DNA of 62,641 nt from Pseudalkalibacillus salsuginis (GCF_021646685.1 NZ_JAKJHW010000012.1:1-62641); one strand, 5' to 3'. Counted from the first letter of the stretch, positions 7,575 through 19,042 are shown. The notes: generated by a model not told the origin, from the letters alone. Numbers and translations are program-made.

Positions 7575-8372
7575 CTAAGATCTTAATAAGAATAAAACGA
7601 TGATCAATACACCAACCATGATAAGGGCGAATGTATCGATTCCTTTCCATTTCAGTAGTCTCAGTTTTGTCCTTCCTTCGCCGCCTCGATAACCGCGGGC
7701 TTCCATTGCAAGGGCGAGGTCTTCTGCCCTTTTGAAAGCACTGATGAACAGAGGTACAAGCAAAGGAACAAACGCTTTGACCCTTTCTTTGATCGGTCCG
7801 CTCGAAAATTCTGCGCCCCTTGCAGACTGGGCTTTCATGATTTTTTCTGTCTCCTGTAAAAGTGTCGGGATGAAGCGCAGAGAAATCGACATCATCAGGG
7901 CGAACTCATGGACAGGAAACTTCACTCTTTTTAACGGTGCTAATAAGCTTTCGATGCCATCTGTAATATCAATCGGCGTGGTCGTCAAGGTCAATAAAGA
8001 CGTTAAAAGAATGAGGAATAAGAGCCGTAAAGCAATAAAAACACCTTGGACGACACCACCTTCATGGATTGCAGTCCAACCAAAATCCAATAACACCGGA
8101 CCTTCCTTTGTCATGAACAAATGCAAAATCATCGTAAAAAGGATGATCCAGAGAATCGGCTTCAGTCCTTTTAATATAAAGGGGAGAGGCACTCTTGAAA
8201 ACAGTACTGTACCGATTGTAAAAATACCAAGAAAAGCATAGCTCAACCAGTTGTTTGCGAGAAAGACGATGATGACATAAACAAATACAGCAATCAATTT
8301 TGCTCGGGGATCCATACGATGGATCGTTGAACTTCCAGGGATGTATTGACCGATGATGACATTATCCATCAT
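7575..8372 (-). CDS. ecfT: energy-coupling factor transporter membrane subunit EcfT
   Basis: This is a 265-residue polytopic membrane protein. It is the shared transmembrane component that links vitamin- or metal-specific S proteins to the two EcfA ATPases. Several membrane helices are visible between about residues 25 and 130 and near the C terminus. The cytoplasmic coupling region carries the typical Ala-Arg-Gly motifs (SARGAEF and ARGYRG). It overlaps ecfA2 by 11 bases, which suggests translational coupling. No S component is in this window, as expected for a group II system serving several unlinked partners. Confidence 0.95.
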   Translation of the reverse strand: MMDNVIIGQYIPGSSTIHRMDPRAKLIAVFVYVIIVFLANNWLSYAFLGIFTIGTVLFSRVPLPFILKGLKPILWIILFTMILHLFMTKEGPVLLDFGWTAIHEGGVVQGVFIALRLLFLILLTSLLTLTTTPIDITDGIESLLAPLKRVKFPVHEFALMMSISLRFIPTLLQETEKIMKAQSARGAEFSSGPIKERVKAFVPLLVPLFISAFKRAEDLALAMEARGYRGGEGRTKLRLLKWKGIDTFALIMVGVLIIVLFLLRS

Positions 8373-9234
8373 TGTGCATTCCCGCTTTCATTAGTCTTTC
8401 GATGATTTCCACAACTTCGTCCTCCGTATACCCTGCCTGAATAGAGATACCGAAACGTTCCTGAAGAGATTGAAGAAAACGTGTAGACTCCGGAATATCC
8501 AAGCCAACTGCTTGTAGCTTATCCCCTTGCCTAAAGATTTCCGTCCGGGTCCCTTCCATATATACGGTCCCGCCGGACATGACGATAATCTGATCAGCGT
8601 ATCGAGCAGCGTCTTCCATACTATGCGTCACTAAAATGATCGTTATGTTCTGTTCCTGTTGCAAAGAAAGGAACAAATCCATCATTTCCCTTCGACCACG
8701 GGGATCCAGACCTGCAGTCGGTTCATCAAGGATCAACACCTCAGGCTTCATTGCTAGAACTCCTGCAATAGCTACACGGCGCATTTGGCCTCCGCTCAGT
8801 TCAAAAGGTGATCGCTGTAAAAACTCTTCCCCAAGTCCAACCATTTTAAGCGAGTCCTTTGCTCTCCGTTTTGCTTCCTTTTCACTGACATCAAAGTTCC
8901 GAGGGCCAAAACAAATGTCTTTCTCAATCGTTTCTTCAAACAATTGATGTTCAGGATACTGGAATACCATTCCAACCTGCCTCCGGACTTCCTTGAGCCT
9001 TTTCCCCTTTTCATCTGGATGGATGGTTGTCCCGCCTATTTTCACGGAACCAGAAGTCGGCTTCAACAGACCATTCAGATGCTGGATCAGGGTTGATTTT
9101 CCTGAACCAGTATGCCCGATGATTGCATAAAAGCTACCTGGAGGTACATCAATTGAGACATTATACACTGCACGACGTTCCTTTGGTGTTCCCTTGCCAT
9201 ATATGTGGGCTAAGCGTTTAGTTGATAGTTCCAT
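8362..9234 (-). CDS. ecfA2: energy-coupling factor ATPase EcfA2
   Basis: This is a 290-residue ABC ATPase. Walker [10 protein letters not shown] is at 40-48, then a Q-loop [10 protein letters not shown], signature LSGGQMRR and Walker [12 protein letters not shown]. It pairs with EcfA1 to power the ECF vitamin transporter. It overlaps ecfA1 upstream by 25 bases and ecfT downstream by 11 bases, so the three are surely one transcript. Confidence 0.95.
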   Translation of the reverse strand: MELSTKRLAHIYGKGTPKERRAVYNVSIDVPPGSFYAIIGHTGSGKSTLIQHLNGLLKPTSGSVKIGGTTIHPDEKGKRLKEVRRQVGMVFQYPEHQLFEETIEKDICFGPRNFDVSEKEAKRRAKDSLKMVGLGEEFLQRSPFELSGGQMRRVAIAGVLAMKPEVLILDEPTAGLDPRGRREMMDLFLSLQQEQNITIILVTHSMEDAARYADQIIVMSGGTVYMEGTRTEIFRQGDKLQAVGLDIPESTRFLQSLQERFGISIQAGYTEDEVVEIIERLMKAGMHNDG

Positions 9235-10049
9235 AATGCGTCCACCAATTCTGATTGTGTCAATGTCGGAGCAGGCAAATGAATGCCCTTCTCCTTCAAT
9301 TTCTTTTGTATCGTCAATGAAAATGGCAGCTCAAGACCAGCAGCCAACAGAAGATCCGTGTTTTGAAAAACATCCTTTGGCGCACCTGATGCCACCATTT
9401 TACCCTGTTTCATGACAATCATCCGATCTGCTTTGATTGCTTCCTCTAAATCATGTGTGATGGATAGAACGGTGATCCCATCCTGCTCATTCAATTCCCG
9501 GATTGTTTGCAGAACTTCTTTTCTTCCTATTGGATCCAGCATACTTGTCGCTTCATCAAGAACGATCACGTCCGGCTTTTGTGCTAAAACACCCGCAATC
9601 GCAACTCTCTGCTTCTGACCTCCGGAAAGCTGGTGAGGCTCCTGATTTTCATACTCGGTCATCTGTACCCTCGTTAACGAATCAGAAATCCGTTCAATCA
9701 TTTCTTCTCTTGGAACCCCATTATTTTCGAGCCCGAAGGCAATATCATCTTTTACAGTCGTGCCGACAAATTGGTTATCTGGATTTTGGAAAACCATGCC
9801 TACCTGCTTTCTGATGTCCCAAAGGTGTCTCTCTTGGTCAGTCCTTTTTCCACCGATCCTGACCGTACCTTCATCCGGCAGCAGCAGCCCATTTAGAAGT
9901 TTAGCAAGTGTCGACTTTCCGGAGCCATTATGTCCGACAATGGATAACCATTCGCCCTTGGGAACAGTCAGATTTATGTTTGCCAATCGATACGGACCCT
10001 CATCTTCATAGCGGAACGACACATCATGTACTATGATTAAGCCCTTCAT
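9210..10049 (-). CDS. ecfA1: energy-coupling factor ATPase EcfA1
   Basis: This is a 279-residue ABC ATPase with Walker A GHNGSGKST (39-47), Q-loop VFQNPDNQFVG, signature LSGGQKQR and Walker B VIVLDEATSMLD. The start is ATG 10049 with AGAGGAGGG upstream. The open frame extends 33 codons further, but relatives start here. It is the first gene of the ecf unit. The transcript must start in the 10050-10250 gap because rplQ upstream has its own terminator. Confidence 0.95.
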   Translation of the reverse strand: MKGLIIVHDVSFRYEDEGPYRLANINLTVPKGEWLSIVGHNGSGKSTLAKLLNGLLLPDEGTVRIGGKRTDQERHLWDIRKQVGMVFQNPDNQFVGTTVKDDIAFGLENNGVPREEMIERISDSLTRVQMTEYENQEPHQLSGGQKQRVAIAGVLAQKPDVIVLDEATSMLDPIGRKEVLQTIRELNEQDGITVLSITHDLEEAIKADRMIVMKQGKMVASGAPKDVFQNTDLLLAAGLELPFSLTIQKKLKEKGIHLPAPTLTQSELVDALWNYQLNA

Positions 10050-10252
10050 TCCCGTTCCCTCCTCTACACCGCAGGTATGAACTGTGTAGGTCGTGTCAAA
10101 CCTGCCCTCATCTTCACTATACTCTCTCTTATAATTGCCACTTTCCATAAAACAAGGATTGACATCAAAGCGTTGAAAATGCTGCCACTTTACTCGTCAA
10201 CCCCGACTGGAATGGAGCCTGATTTTAAATGATCCACCATTTTAAATGTACG

Positions 10253-10300
10253 AAAAAAAGGGCATAGAATCAGTATCTGCTGTAGATTCTGTCCCGCCCT
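10253..10300 (-). terminator. terminator of the S10-spc-alpha superoperon (after rplQ)
   Basis: In the minus sense GGGC plus AGAATC (about 10285-10300) pairs with GATTC plus GCCC (10260-10271), followed by seven T. It lies 35 bases after the rplQ stop and separates the ribosomal superoperon from the ecf genes. Confidence 0.88.
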
Positions 10301-10336
10301 TTTCGTCGATGTCATTGCACATTAATTTATTGCCGA

Positions 10337-10699
10337 TTATACAAGCTCAATAATAACCATTGGTGCACCATCGCCGCGGCGAGGACCAATCTTCTGAATG
10401 CGAGTGTATCCACCCTGGCGATCTTCGTAGCGAGAAGCGATGTCAGCGAAAAGCTTCTGAACTGCATCTTCTCCAGACTCTTCGTTTGCAACCTCATTAC
10501 GTACGAATGAAGCGGCTTGACGACGAGCGTGAAGGTCACCACGTTTGCCAAGTGTAATCATCTTTTCAACGACTGAACGAAGTTCTTTAGCTTTTGCTTC
10601 TGTTGTTTCGATACGCTCGTTGATGATTAGATCTGTTGTTAAATCACGGAGTAAAGCTTTTCGTGCAGATGATACACGACCTAACTTTTGATAAGCCAT
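10337..10699 (-). CDS. rplQ: 50S ribosomal protein L17
   Basis: L17 is a large-subunit protein near the exit-tunnel region. Here it is 120 residues, the usual length for Bacillus. The N terminus [20 protein letters not shown] and the C-terminal RRGDGAPM motif are typical. It is the last gene of the alpha operon, 38 bases after rpoA, and is followed by a strong terminator. Confidence 0.98.
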   Translation of the reverse strand: MAYQKLGRVSSARKALLRDLTTDLIINERIETTEAKAKELRSVVEKMITLGKRGDLHARRQAASFVRNEVANEESGEDAVQKLFADIASRYEDRQGGYTRIQKIGPRRGDGAPMVIIELV

Positions 10700-10737
10700 G
10701 AGAGGTCCCTCCTTCTTTGTTAATCTTTATATCTGTT

Positions 10738-11682
10738 CTATTCTTCGTTACGTAAACCAAGACCAAGCTCTTCAAGCTTTTCTTGGACTTCTTCTAATGA
10801 CTTTTTACCGAGGTTCCGAACTTTCATCATGTCCTCTTCAGACTTTTGAGTGAGCTCTTGTACGGTATTGATGCCCGCACGTTTCAGGCAGTTATAAGAA
10901 CGAACGGAAAGATCCAGTTCTTCAATCGTCATTTCGAGAACTTTTTCCTTCTGATCTTCTTCCTTCTCAACCATGATTTCCGCTTTTTGTGCTTGGTCGG
11001 TCAAACCAACGAAGATATTCAAGTGTTCTGTGACGATCTTCGCTCCAAGTGAAACAGCTTCTTCAGGGCGGATACTACCATCTGTCCAGACATCGAGGGT
11101 TAGTTTGTCATAGTTTGTAACTTGGCCGATACGAGTATTTTCAACCTGATAATTTACGCGGGTAACAGGCGTAAAGATCGAGTCGATCGGAATGACCCCA
11201 ATCGCTTGTTCTTCCGACTTGTTTCCTTCCGCTGGTACATAACCTCGTCCGCGGACCGCAGTAATTTTCATTTGAAGATGTGCATCTTTAGATAAGGTAG
11301 CAATATGAAGATCCGGATTAAGGACTTCAACATCACTGTCATGTGTAATATCTGCAGCAGTTACGACACCTTCACCTTGAACATCGATCTCAAGGGTCTT
11401 TTCTTCCTCAGAATAAATTTTCAACGCTAGCTTTTTCAGGCTCAAGATGATTGTTGTCACATCTTCTACAACACCATCAATCGTTGAAAACTCATGCAAT
11501 ACTCCGTTGATTTGTACAGAAGTTGCAGCTGCTCCTGGAAGTGAAGACAATAAAATACGACGTAAGGAGTTACCCAACGTGATCCCGTATCCACGCTCTA
11601 GAGGTTCAACAACAAATTTCCCGTAAGTTGCATCGTCGCTGAGCTCTACCGTTTCAATTCTTGGCTTTTCGATTTCAATCAT
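10738..11682 (-). CDS. rpoA: DNA-directed RNA polymerase subunit alpha
   Basis: This is a 314-residue RpoA. The N-terminal domain (about 1-230) carries [16 protein letters not shown] and mediates dimerisation and beta/beta' assembly. A charged linker and the C-terminal HhH domain (about 245-314) follow. In the C-terminal domain [16 protein letters not shown] and [12 protein letters not shown] form the UP-element and activator surface. The gap to rpsK is unusually long (over 400 bases) and holds a structured repeat and a hairpin at 11713-11739. Confidence 0.98.
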   Translation of the reverse strand: MIEIEKPRIETVELSDDATYGKFVVEPLERGYGITLGNSLRRILLSSLPGAAATSVQINGVLHEFSTIDGVVEDVTTIILSLKKLALKIYSEEEKTLEIDVQGEGVVTAADITHDSDVEVLNPDLHIATLSKDAHLQMKITAVRGRGYVPAEGNKSEEQAIGVIPIDSIFTPVTRVNYQVENTRIGQVTNYDKLTLDVWTDGSIRPEEAVSLGAKIVTEHLNIFVGLTDQAQKAEIMVEKEEDQKEKVLEMTIEELDLSVRSYNCLKRAGINTVQELTQKSEEDMMKVRNLGKKSLEEVQEKLEELGLGLRNEE

Positions 11683-11712
11683 TCAACAAACCCTCCTTCA
11701 AAACGTCGAACC

Positions 11713-11739
11713 TCGGTTAGACCCCGTCGACCTAACCGA
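11713..11739 (-). promoter_or_regulatory. hairpin just upstream of rpoA
   Basis: A perfect 8-bp stem (TCGGTTAG 11713-11720 with CTAACCGA 11732-11739) lies about 30 bases before the rpoA start, close to the ribosome binding site. It has no T run, so it is not a standard terminator. A role in translation control or mRNA processing is possible but unproven. Confidence 0.6.
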
Positions 11740-11780
11740 AATTCCTTTATCATGCACGTCCAAAAAAGTTCAAAATATGA

Positions 11781-11960
11781 CGAATTAGAAACAAGAAGTT
11801 CCAGGTGCAAAGGTTTTGAGGACCGGATCGTATAATTTTGATACGTGAGGGCCGGTAAAACCAAGTAACGCTCACTGGCTAAAACCATCACGTCCTGTGA
11901 CAACGCCGGTACTAGCACGCCTGTGCGTCGGAAATTCGCCGTTCATCATTTGGTGACTTT
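11781..11960 (+). repeat. multi-hairpin interspersed element, copy A (rpsK-rpoA gap)
   Basis: This copy shares long segments with copies at 30.3 and 42.9 kb. Stem one: GGTTTT/AAAACC (11812-11862) with inner CCGG/CCGG and CGTAT/ATACG. Stem two: ACTGGC/GCCGGT (11874-11910) enclosing TCAC/GTGA. Stem three: GCAC/GTGC (11915-11926). It ends in ATTCGCCGTTCATCATTTG. It lies inside the ribosomal superoperon, antisense to transcription in the orientation described. No convincing gene is seen in this gap. Confidence 0.85.
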
Positions 11961-12089
11961 TTGGAACATTCCTTAACGGGTCACCTCCATAGGTTAACCC
12001 ATTAGTATGCATTGCTCATTTATTGTTCATACATAACCATTATAGACAGGTTTCTAAATTGTAATACTTCAGGTTTAAAACCTCAAGCA

Positions 12090-12485
12090 TTAAACACGAC
12101 GACGTTTTGGTGGACGGCATCCATTATGAGGAACTGGTGTTACGTCACGGATTGCTGTCACCTCAAGGCCTACAGCTTGAAGTGCACGGATTGCTGCTTC
12201 ACGTCCAGCACCAGGACCCTTAACAGTTACTTCAAGAGTCTTCATTCCGTGTTCCATAGCAGTTTTCCCAGCTGATTCGGCTGCCATTTGCGCTGCAAAC
12301 GGAGTGGATTTACGAGAACCTTTGAATCCAAGGTTGCCTGATGAAGCCCAAGAAACTGCATTACCGTGTGTATCAGTAATTGTAACAATCGTATTGTTGA
12401 AAGTAGAGCGGATATGTGCGATCCCACTCTCAATATTCTTTTTGACTTTACGTTTACGAGTGTTTGTTTTACGTTGTTTAGCCAT
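12090..12485 (-). CDS. rpsK: 30S ribosomal protein S11
   Basis: This is a 131-residue S11, a platform protein of the small subunit. Landmarks are [16 protein letters not shown], the GGxxx-like loop, and the basic end [11 protein letters not shown]. It follows rpsM by 18 bases. Downstream the superoperon is interrupted by the repeat-containing spacer before rpoA. Confidence 0.98.
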   Translation of the reverse strand: MAKQRKTNTRKRKVKKNIESGIAHIRSTFNNTIVTITDTHGNAVSWASSGNLGFKGSRKSTPFAAQMAAESAGKTAMEHGMKTLEVTVKGPGAGREAAIRALQAVGLEVTAIRDVTPVPHNGCRPPKRRRV

Positions 12486-12503
12486 GTGAGTTTACCTCCC
12501 TTA

Positions 12504-12869
12504 CTATTTCTTCTTATTCGCAACTGTACGGCGTGGGCCTTTACGTGTACGTGAGTTGTTTTTCGTCTTCTGTCCGCGAACTGGAAGACCACGACGGTGA
12601 CGGATACCTCTGTAGCTTCCGATCTCGATCAGACGTTTGATGTTAAGCGAAACTTCACGGCGAAGGTCACCTTCAACTTTGTGGCGGTCGAAGATCTCAC
12701 GGATTTTGTTCAATTCTTCTTCAGTCAGGTCTCTTACACGCGTATCTTCAGAAACACCTGCTTCAGCAAGAATTTGTTGAGCCTTAGACTTTCCGATACC
12801 GAAAATATACGTTAATGAAATGACAACTCGTTTGTCACGAGGGATATCAATTCCAGCAATACGTGCCAT
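12504..12869 (-). CDS. rpsM: 30S ribosomal protein S13
   Basis: This is a 121-residue S13, which forms the small-subunit head contacts (B1 bridges) with L5 and L31. [15 protein letters not shown] at the start, the HhH-like [15 protein letters not shown] and the tail [15 protein letters not shown] are typical. It lies 19 bases after rpmJ in the conserved rpmJ-rpsM-rpsK order. Confidence 0.98.
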   Translation of the reverse strand: MARIAGIDIPRDKRVVISLTYIFGIGKSKAQQILAEAGVSEDTRVRDLTEEELNKIREIFDRHKVEGDLRREVSLNIKRLIEIGSYRGIRHRRGLPVRGQKTKNNSRTRKGPRRTVANKKK

Positions 12870-12888
12870 GTATGTGCACCTCCTATTC

Positions 12889-13092
<204 letters not shown>

Positions 13093-13171
13093 TTAGCTTA
13101 ACCGTTTCACCCACAAGAGTGGTCTCGTTCATATGCCTGGTCATACGCAAGGCATCTACCGGAAAAAAGTC

Positions 13172-13390
13172 TTACTTGTAACGATACGTGATACGACCAC
13201 GTGATAAATCGTATGGAGACAATTCTACGGTTACTTTATCGCCTGGCAGTATGCGAATATAGTGCATACGAATCTTCCCAGAAACGTGAGCTAAAATTTT
13301 ATGACCATTCTCAAGCTCTACGCGAAACATTGCATTCGGAAGAGGCTCAATTACGGTTCCTTCTACCTCGATTACATCTTCTTTAGCCAT
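13172..13390 (-). CDS. infA: translation initiation factor IF-1
   Basis: This is a 72-residue S1-like OB-fold protein that binds the 30S A site during initiation. The sequence [20 protein letters not shown] and the end [12 protein letters not shown] are near-invariant in Bacillus. The start is ATG 13390; the upstream in-frame ATG at 13429 lies in the KOW gene. It overlaps that gene's stop by 8 bases. A 169-base gap separates it from rpmJ, with no recognisable gene. Confidence 0.97.
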   Translation of the reverse strand: MAKEDVIEVEGTVIEPLPNAMFRVELENGHKILAHVSGKIRMHYIRILPGDKVTVELSPYDLSRGRITYRYK

Positions 13391-13706
13391 CGATTTGTTC
13401 CTCCTTCTCAAGCAAGTCTGCTTGATCATTCAAGAATTTCGACACGGCGAAACGCAATTTACCGTTTGTTACACGTCCTGTTTCATCGATGCTTCGCTTA
13501 ACTTCCGGCGAAATATATTGAAACAGCTCAAGATGATTGATGTTCTTCTTCTTAGCTCGGTCATATTTTCGTTTATCACCGTCAGCGATGAGGACAAATT
13601 TATCGTCCACAACACCCACAACTACATTGATTTGACCAGCGTCCCGCCCTCGCAAAATATGGACCAATTGCCCAACTTGCGGTACCGGCTCGGATTCACT
13701 CACCAT
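13383..13706 (-). CDS. KOW-domain RNA-binding protein
   Basis: This is a 107-residue protein with an N-terminal KOW motif (about 10-40: [20 protein letters not shown]), a family otherwise seen in ribosomal proteins L14e/L6e/L27e and L24. Proteins of this kind occur between map and infA in many Bacilli, where they are annotated as KOW-domain or L14E-like RNA-binding proteins. RNA or ribosome binding is likely from domain and location; the exact role is unknown to me. The ATG at 13706 is preceded by GAAGGTGAT. It overlaps infA slightly, indicating co-expression with initiation factor IF-1. Confidence 0.88.
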   Translation of the reverse strand: MVSESEPVPQVGQLVHILRGRDAGQINVVVGVVDDKFVLIADGDKRKYDRAKKKNINHLELFQYISPEVKRSIDETGRVTNGKLRFAVSKFLNDQADLLEKEEQIDG

Positions 13707-13719
13707 TTATCACCTTCAC

Positions 13720-14465
13720 TTAGGCTTTCGTTAAAATTTCGAAACCATCTTCAACTATAGCAATGGTATGCTCGAAATGCGCACAGTTTTTACCATCCTG
13801 GGTAACGACAGTCCAGTTATCTGCTAACGTTCGAACATATCGTGATCCTGCATTCACCATCGGCTCAATAGCAAGAACCATGCCTGGTTTGAGACGCGGT
13901 CCTTTGCCTGGCGGTCCGAAATGTGGGATTTGTGGATCCTCGTGGAGATCTTGCCCGACTCCGTGGCCGACGTATTCACGTACGACTGAAAAGCCTTCGG
14001 CTTCAACATACGATTGAATCGCATGAGAGATGTTTGTGAGTCTTTCCCCAGGTTTCGCTTCTGCAAGACCTTTATATAACGATTGTTCGGTTACCTCTAA
14101 AAGATGTTTGTCCTTATCGGATATTTCACCGACACCGTAAGTCCAAGCTGAATCGCCGTGGTATCCATTGTACTTTGCACCGATGTCGATCGATATGATA
14201 TCTCCATCCTTCAGTACCTTTTTCCCTGGAATCCCATGAACCAACTCTTCGTTTACGGAAGCACAAATACTACCTGTAAAACCATTATAGCCTTTAAAAG
14301 AAGGAATTGCATCGTGGCTACGAATAAACTTTTCAGCGATTGCATCAAGTTCCTTGGTAGTCACTCCCGGTTTAATGTGCTTCTGGAGCTCCTGATGAGT
14401 CAAAGCAACAATCTTCCCAGCTTCCCGCATGATTTCGATCTCACGCGAAGTCTTAGATATGATCA

Positions 14466-14466
<1 letters not shown>
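13720..14466 (-). CDS. map: methionine aminopeptidase, type I
   Basis: This is a 248-residue enzyme that removes the N-terminal Met from nascent proteins, using two metal ions. Metal-ligand motifs are visible: [18 protein letters not shown] (two Asp), [13 protein letters not shown] (His), EPM and HFEHT (Glu). There is no N-terminal zinc finger, as is usual for bacterial type Ia. It overlaps adk by one base (TAATG), giving tight coupling in the secY-adk-map order of Bacillus. Confidence 0.97.
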
Positions 14467-15116
<650 letters not shown>

Positions 15117-15188
15117 CTAATCCCTCCATACGGTCACAAACGTACATTGTAAAGAGGACGGGGAATATGGACGATTCCCGGTTTTCCT

Positions 15189-16478
15189 CTATTTGATAAA
15201 GCCTTTATAATGACGTTTAATTAATTGGCTTTCAATTCGTTTCATTATATCTAATGCTACACCGACCACAATCAATAAGCTGGTACCGCCTATTTGGAAA
15301 GACTGCGGAAGTTGTGCGAACTTGATGAAGAAAATCGGCAAGATCGAAACAAAGGCCAAGAATAGGGCGCCGACAAATGTCAGGCGATAAAGAATACGTA
15401 CGATATACGTTTCTGTATTTTTACCCGGACGTATTCCTGGAATGTAACCACCTTGTTTCTTCAAGTTCTCTGCCATTTGCTCAGGATTGACCTGAACGAA
15501 TGTATAGAAATACGTAAATCCGATGATTAAGGCCGAATAAACGATCATACCCACCGGTGTCGTATAGTCAAACGTGTTGGTAATGAATCTGGTCACCGCG
15601 TTTTCAGCAAAGAACCCTGCGATTGTCGGTGGTGCAATGATCAGTGAAATTGCAAAGATAACCGGGATTACCCCTGCTGCGTTAACCTTGATTGGAAGAT
15701 GTGTTTGTTGTCCTCCAACTGGTTTATTGTTCACGACACGTTTTGCGTATTGGATCGGAATCTTACGCAATCCTTGTTGGATGAAGATAACGAAGACGGT
15801 CAGTACAACTATTGCTAAAGCAATAAGCAGCACTTTGACGATTCCGATGAATAGTGTCTGTTCTGATCCTTCGAACTGAGTAGCATAGAACTGGTTCAAT
15901 GCGCTTGGAATAGCAGAAACGATACCCGCGAAGATCAGAATGGAAATACCATTCCCAACACCATGTGCGGTGATCTGTTCACCTAACCACATCAGGAACG
16001 CAGTACCTGCTGTCAAAATCAAAGCGATTAGCAGATAGGTAGGTACACTCGGGTTCGGGATCAATCCTTGGTACAGGTTGTTGAACCCGATCGACATCCC
16101 GATCGCTTGGATGAATCCAAGCACGATTGTTCCATAACGGGTGAATTGAGCAAGCTTTTTCCGCCCAACTTCACCTTGCTTAGACCATTCGGTAAACTTC
16201 GGCACAACATCCATCTGTAACAGTTGTACGATGATCGATGCTGTGATATATGGCATGATCCCCATCGCAAAAATCGAGAAGTTTTGCAGGGCACCACCAC
16301 CAAACGTGTTCAGAAATCCGAAAACGTTCATCTGATTCTGAAAGTCTAATGCAGTCTTGTCAACATTCGGCACAGGAATGAATGTTCCGATTCGGAATAC
16401 GACAAGCATTGCAAGAGTAAATAATACTTTGCTTCTTATATCACTTACGCGCATAATATTGGAGATTGCACGGAACAT
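15189..16478 (-). CDS. secY: preprotein translocase subunit SecY
   Basis: This is a 429-residue protein with ten membrane helices, the channel of the Sec export machinery. The N terminus [19 protein letters not shown] and the cytoplasmic loop PGIRPGKNTE (a SecA and ribosome contact region) are typical. It overlaps rplO by one base. Its partner SecE is encoded at 43.7 kb in this window; SecG is not here. Confidence 0.98.
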   Translation of the reverse strand: MFRAISNIMRVSDIRSKVLFTLAMLVVFRIGTFIPVPNVDKTALDFQNQMNVFGFLNTFGGGALQNFSIFAMGIMPYITASIIVQLLQMDVVPKFTEWSKQGEVGRKKLAQFTRYGTIVLGFIQAIGMSIGFNNLYQGLIPNPSVPTYLLIALILTAGTAFLMWLGEQITAHGVGNGISILIFAGIVSAIPSALNQFYATQFEGSEQTLFIGIVKVLLIALAIVVLTVFVIFIQQGLRKIPIQYAKRVVNNKPVGGQQTHLPIKVNAAGVIPVIFAISLIIAPPTIAGFFAENAVTRFITNTFDYTTPVGMIVYSALIIGFTYFYTFVQVNPEQMAENLKKQGGYIPGIRPGKNTETYIVRILYRLTFVGALFLAFVSILPIFFIKFAQLPQSFQIGGTSLLIVVGVALDIMKRIESQLIKRHYKGFIK

Positions 16479-16918
16479 TACATCACCTCAGCATTTCCGC
16501 CTGCTGCTTCGATTGCTTCCTTAGCAGAAGCAGAAAACTTATGAGCTTTTATCGTAAGCTTCGTTTCTAGTTTTCCATTTCCTAGGACCTTCACTCCATC
16601 TTTCAACTTGCTGATGACACCAGTTTCAAGAAGAAGTTCAGGAGTTACTTCAGTTCCTTCTTCAAAACGGTTTAAAGCATCCAAGTTTACAACCGCATAT
16701 TCAACACGAGTTGGGTTTGTAAATCCGCGTTTCGGTAAACGTCTTGCAAGTGGGTTTTGACCACCTTCGAATCCTGGTCGAACGCCTCCGCCAGAGCGGG
16801 CGTTTTGACCTTTATGTCCACGTCCACTTGTCTTACCATTACCGGAACCAATTCCACGCCCAACACGATTACGGTTGCCACGAGAACCTTCAGATGGTTT
16901 CAGTTCATGAAGTTTCAT
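16478..16918 (-). CDS. rplO: 50S ribosomal protein L15
   Basis: This is a 146-residue L15, with a Gly/Arg-rich N-terminal extension ([17 protein letters not shown]) that threads into 23S RNA. The start is ATG 16918, eight bases after GAGGAGG; three extra codons upstream overlap the ribosome binding site. It overlaps secY by one base. Confidence 0.97.
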   Translation of the reverse strand: MKLHELKPSEGSRGNRNRVGRGIGSGNGKTSGRGHKGQNARSGGGVRPGFEGGQNPLARRLPKRGFTNPTRVEYAVVNLDALNRFEEGTEVTPELLLETGVISKLKDGVKVLGNGKLETKLTIKAHKFSASAKEAIEAAGGNAEVM

Positions 16919-16951
16919 TATCGGCACCTCCTCATGATTTATATTGTCTTA

Positions 16952-17140
16952 CTATTCGTTGATTTCATTGACAGTCACAAGATGGGACACCTTGTTCACC
17001 ATACCACGAATCGCTTCATTGTCTTCGTGGACGACTGTTTGGTGCATCTTGCGCAAACCTAGTGTTTTTACTGTAACACGTTGGTTCTCTGGGCGACCAA
17101 TTAAACTACGAGTGAGGGTGACTTCTAATTTCTTAGCCAT
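16952..17140 (-). CDS. rpmD: 50S ribosomal protein L30
   Basis: This is a 62-residue L30 reading [20 protein letters not shown], with the [13 protein letters not shown] motif. It is slightly longer than many L30 proteins (about 59-60), with the extra residues at the acidic C terminus (NEINE). It sits in the standard rpsE-rpmD-rplO order with short gaps. Confidence 0.97.
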   Translation of the reverse strand: MAKKLEVTLTRSLIGRPENQRVTVKTLGLRKMHQTVVHEDNEAIRGMVNKVSHLVTVNEINE

Positions 17141-17153
17141 TCAAAATCCCTCC

Positions 17154-17654
17154 TTAACCTAATAGTTCTTCAACTGATTTGCCGCGTAATTTCGCAACGT
17201 CCTCAGCACGTTTTAGATTTTTAAGTCCGTTGATTGTTGCACGTACCATGTTGATCGGGTTGTTGGATCCTAATGATTTAGATAGGATGTCACCAACTCC
17301 AGCCAACTCTAGTACTGCACGTACAGGTCCTCCAGCGATGACTCCTGTACCCTCAGATGCAGGCTTCAACAATACGTTACCCGCTCCATATCGTCCGTTG
17401 ATCTGGTGAGGAAGCGTAGTGCCAACAATCGGTACACTGATAAGATTCTTCTTCGCATCTTCGATAGCCTTGCGGATCGCTTCTGGTACCTCTTGTGCTT
17501 TACCAGTACCGAATCCTACATGACCGTTTTTATCTCCAACTACCACAACCGCAGCAAAGCGAAAGCGACGTCCGCCTTTTACAACCTTTGCCACACGGTT
17601 TACGGTAACAACACGTTCTTCAAGTTCTAGTTTGTTTGGATCGATTCCACGCAT
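17154..17654 (-). CDS. rpsE: 30S ribosomal protein S5
   Basis: This is a 166-residue S5, with the double-stranded RNA-binding N-terminal domain and a C-terminal S5 fold. The loop [10 protein letters not shown], where spectinomycin-resistance changes are known in other bacteria, looks wild type. [19 protein letters not shown]-like core motifs (here [13 protein letters not shown]) are intact. Confidence 0.98.
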   Translation of the reverse strand: MRGIDPNKLELEERVVTVNRVAKVVKGGRRFRFAAVVVVGDKNGHVGFGTGKAQEVPEAIRKAIEDAKKNLISVPIVGTTLPHQINGRYGAGNVLLKPASEGTGVIAGGPVRAVLELAGVGDILSKSLGSNNPINMVRATINGLKNLKRAEDVAKLRGKSVEELLG

Positions 17655-17675
17655 GATTGGATTTCCCTCCTTCTA

Positions 17676-18038
17676 TTAAAATTGTAGTCCAGCTTCACGA
17701 GCTGCGTCTGCCAGTGCTTTCACACGTCCGTGATAAATGTAACCACCGCGGTCGAATACAACTACTTTATGTCCAGCTTCAACTGCACGCTTAGCGATTT
17801 CTTCGCCGACTTTCTTAGCAGCTTCAACATTTCCACCATTATCAACATCTACGTTAGAGTCTAAAGTAGATGCAGATAACAACGTAACTCCGTTTTCATC
17901 ATCAATCAATTGAGCGTAAATGTGCTTTGATGAGCGGAATACGTTCAAGCGAGGACGTTCTGCTGTTCCGAAAATTGTACGGCGCACACGAGCATGTCTT
18001 TTCTTACGCGCAGTATTTTTGTCTTGCTTCGTAATCAT
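17676..18038 (-). CDS. rplR: 50S ribosomal protein L18
   Basis: This is a 120-residue 5S-rRNA-binding protein of the central protuberance, with a basic N terminus ([15 protein letters not shown]) and the C-terminal [15 protein letters not shown] motif. It is in the rplF-rplR-rpsE order with about 30- and 20-base gaps. Confidence 0.98.
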   Translation of the reverse strand: MITKQDKNTARKKRHARVRRTIFGTAERPRLNVFRSSKHIYAQLIDDENGVTLLSASTLDSNVDVDNGGNVEAAKKVGEEIAKRAVEAGHKVVVFDRGGYIYHGRVKALADAAREAGLQF

Positions 18039-18070
18039 CCTACGCCACTCCTTTCCGTAATCTTACGTTA

Positions 18071-18610
18071 CTATTTACCAGTCTTACCTTCCTTACGACG
18101 AACATATTCTCCTTCGTAACGGATACCTTTACCTTTATACGGTTCTGGAAGACGAACAGAGCGAATATTCGCTGCTACCGCACCAACACGTTCTTTGTCG
18201 ATACCTTTCACGATTACTTTCGTATTCGCTGGGACCTCAACCTCGATTCCTTGTTCAGGGACGATCTCTACAGGGTGTGAGTATCCAACATTCAATACTA
18301 GTTTGTTACCGGATTTGTTAGCACGGTATCCAACCCCTACTAGTTCAAGAGCTTTTTGATAACCGTTCGAAACACCCTCGATCATGTTACCGATAAGACT
18401 AGCTGTCGTTCCGTGAAGAGATTTGTGGTCTTTGTGATCGCTTGGGCGTTCAACAGTGACCTTGTTATCTTTGATGTTGATTTTCATGTCCGGGCTAAAA
18501 GAGCGAGTCAACTCACCTTTAGGGCCTTTGACAGTCACGACGTTGTTGTCTTTCTTATCAACTGTCACGCCGCTTGGAATTTCTAAGTGTTTGTTACCAA
18601 TACGAGACAT
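18071..18610 (-). CDS. rplF: 50S ribosomal protein L6
   Basis: This is a 179-residue L6 with two repeated alpha/beta domains, located near the factor-binding site of the large subunit. The C-terminal motif [20 protein letters not shown] is intact, as is the start [17 protein letters not shown]. It follows rpsH by 33 bases. Confidence 0.98.
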   Translation of the reverse strand: MSRIGNKHLEIPSGVTVDKKDNNVVTVKGPKGELTRSFSPDMKINIKDNKVTVERPSDHKDHKSLHGTTASLIGNMIEGVSNGYQKALELVGVGYRANKSGNKLVLNVGYSHPVEIVPEQGIEVEVPANTKVIVKGIDKERVGAVAANIRSVRLPEPYKGKGIRYEGEYVRRKEGKTGK

Positions 18611-18643
18611 TCAGGCTGCACCTCCATTCTTTCTTTCTTTCGA

Positions 18644-19042
18644 TTACCAAACGTATGCTAAGACTTCTCCGCCAACCTGTTGGTTACGAGCGTCTTTATC
18701 AGTCATAATACCTTTTGATGTTGAAACTAGTGCGATTCCTAGTCCACCAAGTACACGTGGTACTTCATAAGCTTTCGCATAGACACGCAAACCAGGCTTA
18801 CTGATTCTCTTAAGGCCAGTAATAACACGTTGGTTGTTTTGACCGTACTTTAAGAAAATACGAATAACTCCTTGCTTGCTATCTTCGATATACTCGACAT
18901 CACGTACGAACCCTTCGTTCTTAAGGATTTCTGCGATTTCTCTTTTGAGCTTTGATGCAGGAACCTCTAATTTATCGTGCCCTACAGTATTTGCATTACG
19001 AATACGAGTTAACATATCTGCAATTGGATCTGTCATGACCAT
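18644..19042 (-). CDS. rpsH: 30S ribosomal protein S8
   Basis: This is a 132-residue S8, a primary 16S-binding protein. The N terminus [18 protein letters not shown] and the RNA-binding C-terminal motif STSKGIMTD are typical. In E. coli this protein regulates the spc operon; no such site can be shown here. It is 30 bases after rpsZ. Confidence 0.98.
   Translation of the reverse strand: MVMTDPIADMLTRIRNANTVGHDKLEVPASKLKREIAEILKNEGFVRDVEYIEDSKQGVIRIFLKYGQNNQRVITGLKRISKPGLRVYAKAYEVPRVLGGLGIALVSTSKGIMTDKDARNQQVGGEVLAYVW

Noticed and set aside
7732-8241. 169-codon plus-strand frame
   Set aside because: It is antisense to ecfT, which has clear family motifs; the frame is a shadow of codon bias.
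11679-11918. 79-codon minus-strand frame upstream of rpoA
   Set aside because: It lies inside repeat copy A and the rpoA leader, the same sequence recurs in noncoding gaps, and the frame is not kept in other copies.
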